NCBI GenBank assembly: GCA_009774235.1
Contig: VSNJ01000019.1
Location: forward strand, 1 to 20,094
Reading direction: 5' to 3'
DNA length: 20,094 bases
From: Lachnospiraceae bacterium
GTDB taxonomy: Bacteria > Bacillota > Clostridia > Lachnospirales > Lachnospiraceae
The notes under the pieces were generated by a model that ran no database searches, had not been told where the DNA came from, and saw only the letters and a list, made by a program, of their open reading frames with translations. Each line of letters begins with the position of its first letter. Positions within the stretch are counted from its first letter, which is position 1. This document shows, piece after piece, positions 7,158-13,560 of this stretch. The position numbers were made by a program, and so were the translations under genes.

Positions 7158-8021
7158 TTAACCTCGTTTCTGTTTCAGTCTAACCGCCGCTATCTTTGCC
7201 GACATATTGATAAGAAAGGTAAGTACAAGCAATATAGCGGCAACCGCAAACGCAACATCAAACTGCCCGCGCTCTTTCGCATATACATACATGGCAACGG
7301 TCAGGGTAGAACCCGCATTTCCCGCCTGCACTGCCTCTGGTATGGACAGCAGTTCATTTGCCATCCCTGCCGTAAAGAGAAGTGCGGCACTTTCACCTAC
7401 CACTCTGCCCACCGATAAGATACAGCCGGTAACAATCCCATCAATGACACAGGGAATGACAACTGTACGAATCATATACCATTTGCCTGCCCCTAATCCA
7501 AGCGAACCTTCCCGGTATGCTTTTGGCACCGTTTTCAGGCTTTCCTGTGTGGTGCGTATAATCGTGGGCAATGTCATGATTGCCAGGGTGAGCGAACCGG
7601 CCATCAGACTGGTTCCCAGAGAGAAAAACTGCACAAACAGGAGCATTCCCACCAGTCCATATATAATTGATGGGATTCCGGCAAGGGTTTCTGTTGCCAG
7701 TTCAATGACCCGTACCAGTTTTTTATTCTTTGTATATTCGTTCAGATAAATCGCAGCCCCTACCCCAAGCGGCAGTACAATTACAAGCGTTATGATAATG
7801 ATATATAAGGTATTCAGGATGTTTGGCAGAATCCCGACCGTACCACGCAAAAGGCTTGGTTTCGTAGAAACAAGCATCCATGAGATATGTGGAATGCCCC
7901 GGTACAGGATATATCCAATCAGTCCGAGCAGGAGAGAGCAAATCAATCCTGCTGATAAAACCATCATCAGCTTTAAGATAGTATCCTTAATTTTTCTTGC
8001 TTTCGATATTGTATCAGTCAC
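7158..8021 (-). CDS. pstA: Phosphate ABC transporter permease PstA
   Basis: A membrane permease of about 287 residues with six predicted helices. The binding-protein-dependent transport loop is visible as SLKTVPKAYREGSLGLGAGKWYMIRTVVIP (the EAA-type loop that contacts PstB), followed by IVTGCILSVGRVVGESAALLFTAG. The start is uncertain. A GTG at 8019-8021 has GGAGG eight bases upstream and is preferred. An ATG at 8034-8036 has only a close GAGG, and the frame opens at a TTG at 8043-8045 that lies inside a stem-loop. The 5' leader carries two adjacent hairpins (8042-8068 and 8070-8128), an unusual feature in an otherwise tightly packed operon. The C-terminus ends LKQKRG. Confidence 0.93.
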   Translation of the reverse strand: MTDTISKARKIKDTILKLMMVLSAGLICSLLLGLIGYILYRGIPHISWMLVSTKPSLLRGTVGILPNILNTLYIIIITLVIVLPLGVGAAIYLNEYTKNKKLVRVIELATETLAGIPSIIYGLVGMLLFVQFFSLGTSLMAGSLTLAIMTLPTIIRTTQESLKTVPKAYREGSLGLGAGKWYMIRTVVIPCVIDGIVTGCILSVGRVVGESAALLFTAGMANELLSIPEAVQAGNAGSTLTVAMYVYAKERGQFDVAFAVAAILLVLTFLINMSAKIAAVRLKQKRG

Positions 8022-8041
8022 ATGTATTTCCTCCATTTTCC

Positions 8042-8068
8042 TCAAGAACGCTGTTTTTGCGTTCTTGA
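8042..8068 (-). promoter_or_regulatory. Hairpin just upstream of the pstA start
   Basis: Perfect 10-bp arms TCAAGAACGC (8042-8051) and GCGTTCTTGA (8059-8068) with a seven-base A/T-rich loop. In the mRNA it sits just before the GGAGG of pstA and hides the TTG start. No T-run follows, so it is not a normal terminator; a role in RNA stability or initiation is an inference. Confidence 0.6.
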
Positions 8069-8069
8069 T

Positions 8070-8128
8070 AGGTTTGCCTTAGTTCCACTTGGCATGGTAT
8101 TTTCATGCAATAGTGGAACTTCAAACCT
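8070..8128. promoter_or_regulatory. Long hairpin at the pstC-pstA junction
   Basis: Nested arms: AGGTTTG (8070-8076) / CAAACCT (8122-8128), AGTTCCACT (8081-8089) / AGTGGAACT (8112-8120) and GCATG (8092-8096) / CATGC (8104-8108). The pstC stop codon (8121-8123) lies within it. A T-run follows only on the plus strand, so it could stop antisense transcription. In the pst mRNA it is more likely an RNA-processing or stabilising element. Confidence 0.65.
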
Positions 8129-8993
8129 TTTTTTTAATTACTACATTTAATATCAGGTTAATTGCCATAATGAACAGAAAAAGCACCAGTGCGATGGAAA
8201 ATAATGCCTGTCTCTGTAAGCCGGAAGAATAGGACATTTCACTGGCAACAGCAGTAGTCAGAAACCGGACGCTGCCAAACAGTTTCGGCATATTGGCAAC
8301 ATTTCCCGCTACCATCATAACCGCCATCGCTTCCCCGACTGCCCTGCCAATGCCTAATACAACCGCAGTGACAATGCCGCTTTTTGCGGCAGGCACAACC
8401 ACCTTAAATACGGTTTCCGTCTTTGTCGCCCCCAGAGCAAGAGAAGCCTCCTCGTATTCCTTTGGCACCGCCCCGATTGCCGTTTCCGATACGGAAATGA
8501 CAGAGGGCAGAATCATAACAGCAAGGACAAGAATTGCCGAAAAGAGGTTTGCACCATCCGGGAGATGAAATATCTCCCTTACGCATGGAACAATGATGAT
8601 CATTCCCACCAGCCCATAAACGACAGACGGGATTCCTGCAAGCAAATCTACCACATTCCTTACTGCACTGCTAACTTTCTTTGGGGACATCTTTGCCAGA
8701 AAAATAGCACATAGCAGTCCAATCGGAACTCCTATGAGGATTGCCCCCAGAGTTCCGTATACGGATGTCAGGATAAAGGGAAGGATTCCATAGGAAGGCT
8801 TTGCAGAAGTAGATGCCCAGACCCTCCCAAACAGGAAATCTCCCAGACCGATATCCCGTATTGCCGGAATGCCGCTTATCAAGAGAAATATAGTAATTAG
8901 GACGACAAACAGTATCGTCAGCAGACCGCATACCAAAAACAACAGGTTCATTGCCCTTTCCATCCACCTTGCTGTCTTTTTTATCTTTTCCAT
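8121..8993 (-). CDS. pstC: Phosphate ABC transporter permease PstC
   Basis: A 290-residue permease with six membrane helices, the first at about 14-38 (MNLLFLVCGLLTILFVVLIT). It has the PstC-type segment LLAGIPSVVYGLVGM (117-131) and the coupling loop AIGAVPKEYEEASLALGATKTETVFKVVVP, then IVTAVVLGIGRAVGEAMAVMMVAGN. The ATG has AGGAGG seven bases upstream, within the 17-base gap after pstS. It forms the membrane channel with PstA. The 3' end, ending in three lysines and a valine, is built into the hairpin at 8070-8128. Confidence 0.96.
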   Translation of the reverse strand: MEKIKKTARWMERAMNLLFLVCGLLTILFVVLITIFLLISGIPAIRDIGLGDFLFGRVWASTSAKPSYGILPFILTSVYGTLGAILIGVPIGLLCAIFLAKMSPKKVSSAVRNVVDLLAGIPSVVYGLVGMIIIVPCVREIFHLPDGANLFSAILVLAVMILPSVISVSETAIGAVPKEYEEASLALGATKTETVFKVVVPAAKSGIVTAVVLGIGRAVGEAMAVMMVAGNVANMPKLFGSVRFLTTAVASEMSYSSGLQRQALFSIALVLFLFIMAINLILNVVIKKKV

Positions 8994-9010
8994 AACAGCC
9001 CCTCCTGTAA

Positions 9011-9862
9011 TTACCGTTTGACAGGAACAGCACCTGCCTCTGTAATAAGGCTGTCTGCCTGTTCGCTGGTAGCGAAGTCGAAAAACTCCTGTGCAGCTTT
9101 AGAAAGAGCAGTGTCCTTTTTTGTGACCAGCACGAAGTTTCTCTGGACTTTGTATTTCCCATCCTGAATACTTTCTGTTGTCGGGCTTACCCCTTCCACG
9201 CTGACCATCTTTACCGTATCACCAACCGAGGCAACCGATGCATAGCCAATGGCATTTGGATTGCCGGATACCGTCTGCACGACATCGCCCGTAGACGTGA
9301 GTTCCTGTGAATACTTGCATTTATCCTTTGTGCCTGTCACTTCCTCAAAACCGTCTCTTGTGCCGGAAGCCGCCTCACGCCCAATACAGACAATCGGTGC
9401 GTCGCTGCCGCCAACCTCTTTCCAGTTGGTAATCTCACCACTGTAAATCTTCCCTATCTGATCAATTGTTAAATCTGTTGCCGGATTATCAGGATTGACT
9501 ATGATTCCGATTCCATCAATGGCAACTACCGTTCCCTGTAAATCTGCTGTTTCATCTTCCTTCAGGTCACGACTTGCCAGTCCGATATCACATCTTCCTT
9601 CCGCTACTGCCTGTATACCGGAACTAGAACCCGTTGGATTGTATGTAACCTTTATATTTCCATGTTCCTCCATATAGGCTTCACTCAAAAATCCAATGAC
9701 TTTCTCCATTGAAGTGGAACCGTCGGTGGCTATTGTTTGTGAACTCTTAGTTGTCTCATTTGCTGTACTTTTGTCAGTGAACGAACCAGCATTGCCGCTA
9801 CATCCTGTCAATACCCCTGTCATAAGTGTAAAAACGGTTGCAATCATAATAAATTTTTTCAT
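9011..9862 (-). CDS. pstS: Phosphate-binding lipoprotein PstS
   Basis: A 283-residue substrate-binding lipoprotein. The N-terminus MKKFIMIATVFTLMTGVLTGCSG is a lipoprotein signal with lipobox L-T-G-C. A threonine/serine-rich spacer follows, then the phosphate site: DGSTSM, TGSSSGIQAV, ASRDL and GREAASGTRDGF, which match the PstS residues that hydrogen-bond phosphate. The start ATG at 9860-9862 has AAGGAG ten bases upstream; a GTG three codons earlier is too close to that site. It should be anchored outside the membrane and deliver phosphate to PstCA. It is the first gene of the operon, directly behind the Pho box promoter. Confidence 0.96.
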   Translation of the reverse strand: MKKFIMIATVFTLMTGVLTGCSGNAGSFTDKSTANETTKSSQTIATDGSTSMEKVIGFLSEAYMEEHGNIKVTYNPTGSSSGIQAVAEGRCDIGLASRDLKEDETADLQGTVVAIDGIGIIVNPDNPATDLTIDQIGKIYSGEITNWKEVGGSDAPIVCIGREAASGTRDGFEEVTGTKDKCKYSQELTSTGDVVQTVSGNPNAIGYASVASVGDTVKMVSVEGVSPTTESIQDGKYKVQRNFVLVTKKDTALSKAAQEFFDFATSEQADSLITEAGAVPVKR

Positions 9863-9898
9863 ATTGAACACACTCCTTTGTTTTTTTTGTATGAACCA

Positions 9899-9954
9899 AG
9901 TATACCGTCCCCAATGTTAACTCTAAAAGTGCATATATGTTAATTGTAAGTTAA
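9899..9954 (-). promoter_or_regulatory. pst operon promoter with Pho box repeats
   Basis: Read on the minus strand, hexamers TTAACT (9949-9954), TTAACA (9938-9943) and TTAACA (9915-9920) start 11 and 23 bases apart, that is, on one face of the helix. Gram-positive PhoP boxes are direct TTAACA-like hexamers spaced 11 bp, so this is a good candidate PhoP site. A TATACT -10 (9899-9904) lies ten bases downstream of the last repeat with no good -35, as expected for an activator-dependent promoter. Confidence 0.75.
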
Positions 9955-9963
9955 TTGCACTGC

Positions 9964-9995
9964 AAAAGGCATAGAATATTTCATCTATGCCTTTT
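9964..9995. terminator. Terminator between the relaxase gene and the pst promoter
   Basis: A perfect 12-bp stem AAAAGGCATAGA (9964-9975) / TCTATGCCTTTT (9984-9995), with T-runs in both directions. It would stop relaxase transcription before it enters the pst promoter, insulating the Pho box from the element. Confidence 0.8.
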
Positions 9996-10009
9996 AACAA
10001 CGGAATTAT

Positions 10010-11617
10010 TTATCTGCCCTGTATATATTCCTCGTTTTGTCTCTGATACATAGGACGGTTCTCCCTTGTACGTTCTTCCGGTTCCATATCCTCCATGAAA
10101 CTCTCCACCGCCTTTACATACACCTCTGCCAGCTCTAACGTACATATCCGGTTCTCCGACATGATTTCCTCTCTTATTTCAGAAACCTTTACAGCCTGTT
10201 CCTTCTGCACATTCCAGAATCCCGCCAGCCTGTACTCCGTTCCCCGTCCGTTATAGTCCTCATACACTGGAACCACTTCCCTTGTGGAAGTCTGCCACGA
10301 GGCAATCTCCGGGAACGTGACAAGCCTGTCATGCTGAGGGAGAGAGGTACGGTACTCCCTTAACAGCCTGCCGAGAGGGGTATAGCCATAAGGGGAGGCG
10401 GCCCGTATATCCTTTTTTTCTTCTACAAACTTTGCAAACTCCCGCACCAGCGGAATCATGGATAACAGCTTATAAAAGAGTGCTTTGAGTTTATCCAGTA
10501 CGTTGATGAAATCCAGACGCTTTTCAAACTCTTTATCCAACACACCGATATCCTCTAAAAACCCCTCTTTTTTTACCTGTATTTGTTCCTTTTCATCTGT
10601 TGCTTTCCTGACATCACGCAAAAGACGCTCTTTATCAGAATGAAGGATAAGCGTATCTGTTTTTAAGGACAAATTTTCCTGCCGTATTTCCTCCTGTTCT
10701 GCCATCAGTTTTTGTTTCATTTCCCTGCCTTCTGTTTTTATCTGTATCAAATCTTCCTCTGCTCCGATAATCTCTGTTTTCGTGTCAGACAACCGCCGTT
10801 CTGCTTCGGAAACTTCTTTTTCTGCCTGTTCCAGACGTTGGTTGGCATTAAAAAGCCTGTCCTGTTTTTCTTCAAGGAATCCCGCCACCATTTCCAGCCG
10901 CTTCGTTTCCTGCTGCACCTTATATTCCGCAACGGTCAGGTCATAGTTTTTCCCTTTCTGCTTATCTTTTACAAGCACTCCGAAGTGGATAAGCATTTCT
11001 ACGCTTGCGGTCTGACGCAGGCTGTTCTGTAAAATATTCTCCAGCGTTTTCGGAGTGAAAACAGAGCGTTTGGAAACCTTTGTTTCCAGCCCGCGCTTAA
11101 ATCCCCTGCCTATGGGAACGCCTACAACGTGCATATGCGGGCTTGCTTCATCAAAGTGGACTACCGCATTTGCAACTTTGAAATCCGGCATTTCTTTCTG
11201 CAACTGCTCCAGTAAGGTGTCATATACCTTGCAGATATTTTCTTTGTTTTGCTTTTCCTTATCTGTTTCCATAAAGACATCTTCCCAGAAATCCTTATCC
11301 CCGCACTGGAAAATAATCTCCACTGCCATGTCTTGGTTCTTGCCGGACAGATGTTCAAAATAATCGTCAATCCGTCGGTCTGCCCTTGTCTGTTTTTGGT
11401 TATACTGCTCCAGTGCTTCTGAAAAAGTGTCCTGATAGACTTTTTTCACATCCCGCATAAGATTTGTACTGCCAAAGAGCAGGACAATGTTCTCCCTGTC
11501 ATACTCTTTGGAACGGTATTTCCGCAGGTTGTGTTTTGCCACACCGGACAGCCTGCCTTTGCTGTTGAGGGCACTTTTCCCGTTGCTGATATGGGCACTG
11601 TATGATACTTCATTCAT
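10010..11617 (-). CDS. MobV-family relaxase (Pre/Mob plasmid recombination enzyme)
   Basis: A 535-residue protein. The N-terminal relaxase domain (1-200) carries the MOBV motif I H-N-x-R (His29, Asn30, Arg32; equivalent to the nicking histidine of pMV158 MobM) and the metal-binding motif III HFDEASPHMHV (154-164). Residues 215-365 form a long coiled coil rich in E/K/Q, followed by a C-terminal region without a recognised fold. It should nick oriT and lead the DNA strand during mobilization by a helper conjugation system. The ATG at 11615-11617 has GAGGGGG five bases upstream and is preferred over the GTG directly before it. The stop is followed by the hairpin at 9964-9995. The candidate oriT lies about 120-200 bases upstream, as is usual for this family. 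Confidence 0.9.
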   Translation of the reverse strand: MNEVSYSAHISNGKSALNSKGRLSGVAKHNLRKYRSKEYDRENIVLLFGSTNLMRDVKKVYQDTFSEALEQYNQKQTRADRRIDDYFEHLSGKNQDMAVEIIFQCGDKDFWEDVFMETDKEKQNKENICKVYDTLLEQLQKEMPDFKVANAVVHFDEASPHMHVVGVPIGRGFKRGLETKVSKRSVFTPKTLENILQNSLRQTASVEMLIHFGVLVKDKQKGKNYDLTVAEYKVQQETKRLEMVAGFLEEKQDRLFNANQRLEQAEKEVSEAERRLSDTKTEIIGAEEDLIQIKTEGREMKQKLMAEQEEIRQENLSLKTDTLILHSDKERLLRDVRKATDEKEQIQVKKEGFLEDIGVLDKEFEKRLDFINVLDKLKALFYKLLSMIPLVREFAKFVEEKKDIRAASPYGYTPLGRLLREYRTSLPQHDRLVTFPEIASWQTSTREVVPVYEDYNGRGTEYRLAGFWNVQKEQAVKVSEIREEIMSENRICTLELAEVYVKAVESFMEDMEPEERTRENRPMYQRQNEEYIQGR

Positions 11618-11737
11618 CACATCCCCCTCTCTGCCGGAGGAATTTTTTTCTTATTTGTCATTTCCTTTCCGGCTGGTTTCCTTATCAATCATTTTACGTC
11701 TCCGATTTTCCTTTGGGCTGATGGGAACGTGGCGGGG

Positions 11738-11809
11738 TGCGGTTATCATTTCGGCTCTGCCGATAATGATAACCCCCTAGCATTTTTGTCAAGCCAAAAA
11801 TGCGGGGGG
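11738..11809. other. Candidate oriT: two adjacent inverted repeats
   Basis: The first repeat is GGTTATCATT (11741-11750) / AATGATAACC (11765-11774), with inner CGGC/GCCG. The second is GCATTTTTG (11780-11788) / CAAAAATGC (11795-11803), bounded by CCCCC and GGGGGG. They lie just upstream of the relaxase start in non-coding DNA, where MOBV oriT sites are found. The nick position cannot be read from sequence alone. Confidence 0.5.
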
Positions 11810-11961
11810 CCCTGCCGGGGGCTTGTTCAAGCGGGTGTATATCCAGCTTTTGCCTGTTATTTTGCCTGCCGGAGAAACCATCTGCCGCTGACCTGTATTC
11901 TGCCAAAGTAAAATACTGCGGATAAACATAAGTGCCAGCATGGTGTAAGCATACTGCCTAC

Positions 11962-12220
11962 AGGTGCAGGCATAAGTAACTGCATAATCTTCATAAGTAC
12001 CGGCACAGGTGCAGGCACCTGTCTGTTTCCCCTAATTTGGGTGCGGGCAGAGTGCAGGCAGAGGTGCAGGCACTTTTCCCATTGATTCCCCTGTCATAGT
12101 GTAGTTTTGATGTAGGCTTTGCCCCAAATGATGCAGGAATGGTGTAGTATTTCAAAAAATGATGTAGGAACGGTGTAGAAAAAATCTACACCATTGCTAC
12201 ACCAAAACTACACCATTCCT
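11962..12220. repeat. Iteron-like repeat region
   Basis: Four copies of AG(G)TGCAGGCA (11962, 12007, 12051, 12062) are followed by two 22-base direct repeats 31 bases apart (12126-12147, 12157-12178) that end in GGTGTAG. Three CTACACC units come next, 11 bases apart (12186, 12197, 12208). AGGAATGGTGTAG (12135-12147) and CTACACCATTCCT (12208-12220) are exact reverse complements. The stretch has no gene. It looks like a protein-binding array or a relic plasmid origin, but no initiator gene is present. Confidence 0.65.
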
Positions 12221-12237
12221 GTCCTGCCAAAGAAAAA

Positions 12238-12254
12238 TTCCGGTTGATAACCGG
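12238..12254. repeat. Short hairpin TCCGGTT/AACCGGA
   Basis: A seven-base-pair stem with a three-base loop, between the iteron-like region and the 27-bp inverted repeat. No T-run follows. Function unknown. Confidence 0.4.
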
Positions 12255-12276
12255 AGAAGTCTGTGATACACTTATC

Positions 12277-12303
12277 TTGCGTGTAGGTATATCAAGACTC
12301 CGG
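12277..12303 (+). repeat. Left copy of a 27-bp inverted repeat flanking xis and the repressor
   Basis: Its reverse complement matches 13466-13492 at 25 of 27 positions; the core on this strand is TTGCGTGTAGGTATATCAAG. It lies downstream of the excisionase-like gene. Candidate binding site for integrase arm domains, Xis or the repressor. Confidence 0.7.
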
Positions 12304-12342
12304 TCTGATTGCCAATGGGGCAGCCGTTATGGCTGCCTCTTA

Positions 12343-12561
12343 TCATGTCCGGACAGTTTTTACTTCCGAGCGGTTCCGCAGGTCTTTCCCCTCATTTGCT
12401 GCCATAAACCTCTCCAGCACATCCCTGCGTATGATTGCTTTCCGTCCAATCCGCAGCACCGGGATTTTCTCCCATTCCACCAGTTTCCGCATGGTGTTCA
12501 TGCCAATGCCCGTATATTCGGACGCTTCCTCTATCGTCATTCCAATCTTAATCTCTGCCAT
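12343..12561 (-). CDS. Excisionase-like MerR-type helix-turn-helix protein
   Basis: A 72-residue protein, almost entirely one winged-helix DNA-binding domain of the excisionase/MerR-like type: MTIEEASEYTGIGMNTMRKL (8-27), then V-L-R-I-G-R-K-A-I-I-R-R-D-V-L-E-R-F. This is the pattern of Tn916-type Xis, which bends DNA next to the integrase sites and favours excision. The ATG has GGAGG eight bases upstream. It is transcribed away from the repressor gene, while the integrase is on the other strand 1 kb away, so xis and int are not co-transcribed here. A GGCAGCC/GGCTGCC hairpin (about 12318-12336) follows its stop. It could alternatively be a general transcription regulator; the integrase next door favours excisionase. 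Confidence 0.8.
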   Translation of the reverse strand: MAEIKIGMTIEEASEYTGIGMNTMRKLVEWEKIPVLRIGRKAIIRRDVLERFMAANEGKDLRNRSEVKTVRT

Positions 12562-12650
12562 ACAAATATCCTCCCTCTTTTCCGATAACCTGTTTTTCCT
12601 GCATTTTCATTCCTGCTCATATCCGTATCCCCTTTCTTGTTGATTTACAA

Positions 12651-12766
12651 TATTGCATTATGCAACGCTGTAAAATACATAATAAATAAATACGATGGTT
12701 TTGTCAAGTCCTTTTGCGGTTATTTCTATTTTGCATATTGCAATATCTGTTTTTGTGTGTTATTAT
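12651..12766. promoter_or_regulatory. Divergent promoters with paired palindromic operators
   Basis: For the repressor gene: -35 TTGCAA (12738-12743), 17-base spacer, -10 TATTAT (12761-12766). The palindrome ATATTGCAATAT covers the -35. For the excisionase-like gene on the minus strand: a TTTACA/TATTGT pair encloses the palindrome TTGCATTATGCAA (12653-12665). The two palindromes share ATATTGCA(A/T)TAT. They are natural operators for the XRE protein, allowing it to control itself and xis. Confidence 0.6.
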
Positions 12767-12842
12767 AGTCTTGTAACAACGAAACAGATTTCCCTTTAAC
12801 AGCTTATAACAAGCAGGGGGAACGCAGTGCAAGGAGGTCACG

Positions 12843-13457
12843 ATGGAGAAGAAAGAACTTCGCAGGACAATCGGTGAACGGGCGAAACAACGCCGCAAGT
12901 CGCTGAAACTCCCCCTCCAGTATGTTGCCGGACAGATGGACGTGAACAAGACCACCATCCAGCGGTATGAGAATGGTAGCATTGACAACACAAAGAAACT
13001 GATTGTTGAGGGATTAGCGGATGCACTTCATGTATCAGCGGCATGGCTCCGAGGCGAAACAGAGGATATGGGGGCGGATATGTCGGACAGCAGGGATTTT
13101 AAGATTGAATCCGCCATGAGCCGGATAATGGGCGATTTCCCGCTTGACATGAAAGAGGAAGAAAGCGATTTCTCAAAGGATTTGCTGCTTTTGTTCCTTT
13201 ATGAGTACCGTATGTTTAACCAGTCTTTTACCCATGCGGCTAAAGAGTATGGTAAGGGCGGGGATTTCAATGAGGCAATGTCAAAGGTCATGGGATTTGA
13301 ATCTGAACAGGAGTTTAACAACGTCATGTTTCTGCGGGAGGTTATGCGTTTCATCAACAGCACGAGTGAAATCAGCGACATTGTAAGGGTGTATGCCAAA
13401 CAGCCGGAACTTGCGAGGACGAGGCTGAAAAATCTTCTGAGTGAACATTCCTTGTGA
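12843..13457 (+). CDS. XRE-family (cI-like) repressor of the mobile element
   Basis: A 204-residue protein. The N-terminal XRE helix-turn-helix spans about 8-68, with the recognition region L-Q-Y-V-A-G-Q-M-D-V-N-K-T-T-I-Q-R-Y-E-N-G and the closing D-A-L-H-V-S-A-A-W-L-R-G. The rest (75-204) is an acidic, helical domain without a LexA-type Ser/Lys protease signature that I can see, so it is not an obvious SOS-cleaved repressor. AAGGAGG lies five bases before the ATG. The palindromes at 12651-12665 and 12733-12747 in the divergent promoter region are likely operators. Role: probably keeps the element quiet by repressing xis and itself. It is followed, after 103 bases containing one arm of the 27-bp inverted repeat, by the integrase. 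Confidence 0.82.
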   Translation: MEKKELRRTIGERAKQRRKSLKLPLQYVAGQMDVNKTTIQRYENGSIDNTKKLIVEGLADALHVSAAWLRGETEDMGADMSDSRDFKIESAMSRIMGDFPLDMKEEESDFSKDLLLLFLYEYRMFNQSFTHAAKEYGKGGDFNEAMSKVMGFESEQEFNNVMFLREVMRFINSTSEISDIVRVYAKQPELARTRLKNLLSEHSL

Positions 13458-13465
13458 CAGGGCAG

Positions 13466-13503
13466 CCGGAGTTTTGATATGCCTACACGCAAATAAGCAT
13501 ATC
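13466..13503 (-). repeat. Right copy of the 27-bp inverted repeat, upstream of int
   Basis: Positions 13466-13492 are the near-exact reverse complement of 12277-12303. Overlapping it is a second symmetry, GATATGC (13476-13482) / GCATATC (13497-13503). The site sits between the repressor stop and the integrase ribosome site, so a bound protein could control int expression. Confidence 0.7.
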
Positions 13504-13560
13504 TATCAGTTCCGATTGCCAACGCAATAACAGATTGCGTCTAGGAAAGGAGATTTTATT

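Noticed and set aside
7207..7749. A 180-codon plus-strand frame inside pstA
   Set aside because: Antisense shadow of a well-supported permease gene; no ribosome site and no recognisable domain.
8070..8135. Intrinsic terminator of pstSC
   Set aside because: The T-run follows the hairpin only on the plus strand. On the operon strand no U-tract follows, and pstA, pstB and phoU depend on read-through.
11694..11906. A 70-codon minus-strand frame upstream of the relaxase gene
   Set aside because: It covers the two inverted repeats of the candidate oriT, has no ribosome site, and its composition (R, P, Q, N-rich) is that of a chance frame.
11962..12220. Possible CRISPR array
   Set aside because: Units are 7-22 bases with irregular or 11-base spacing and no uniform spacers; no cas genes are nearby.
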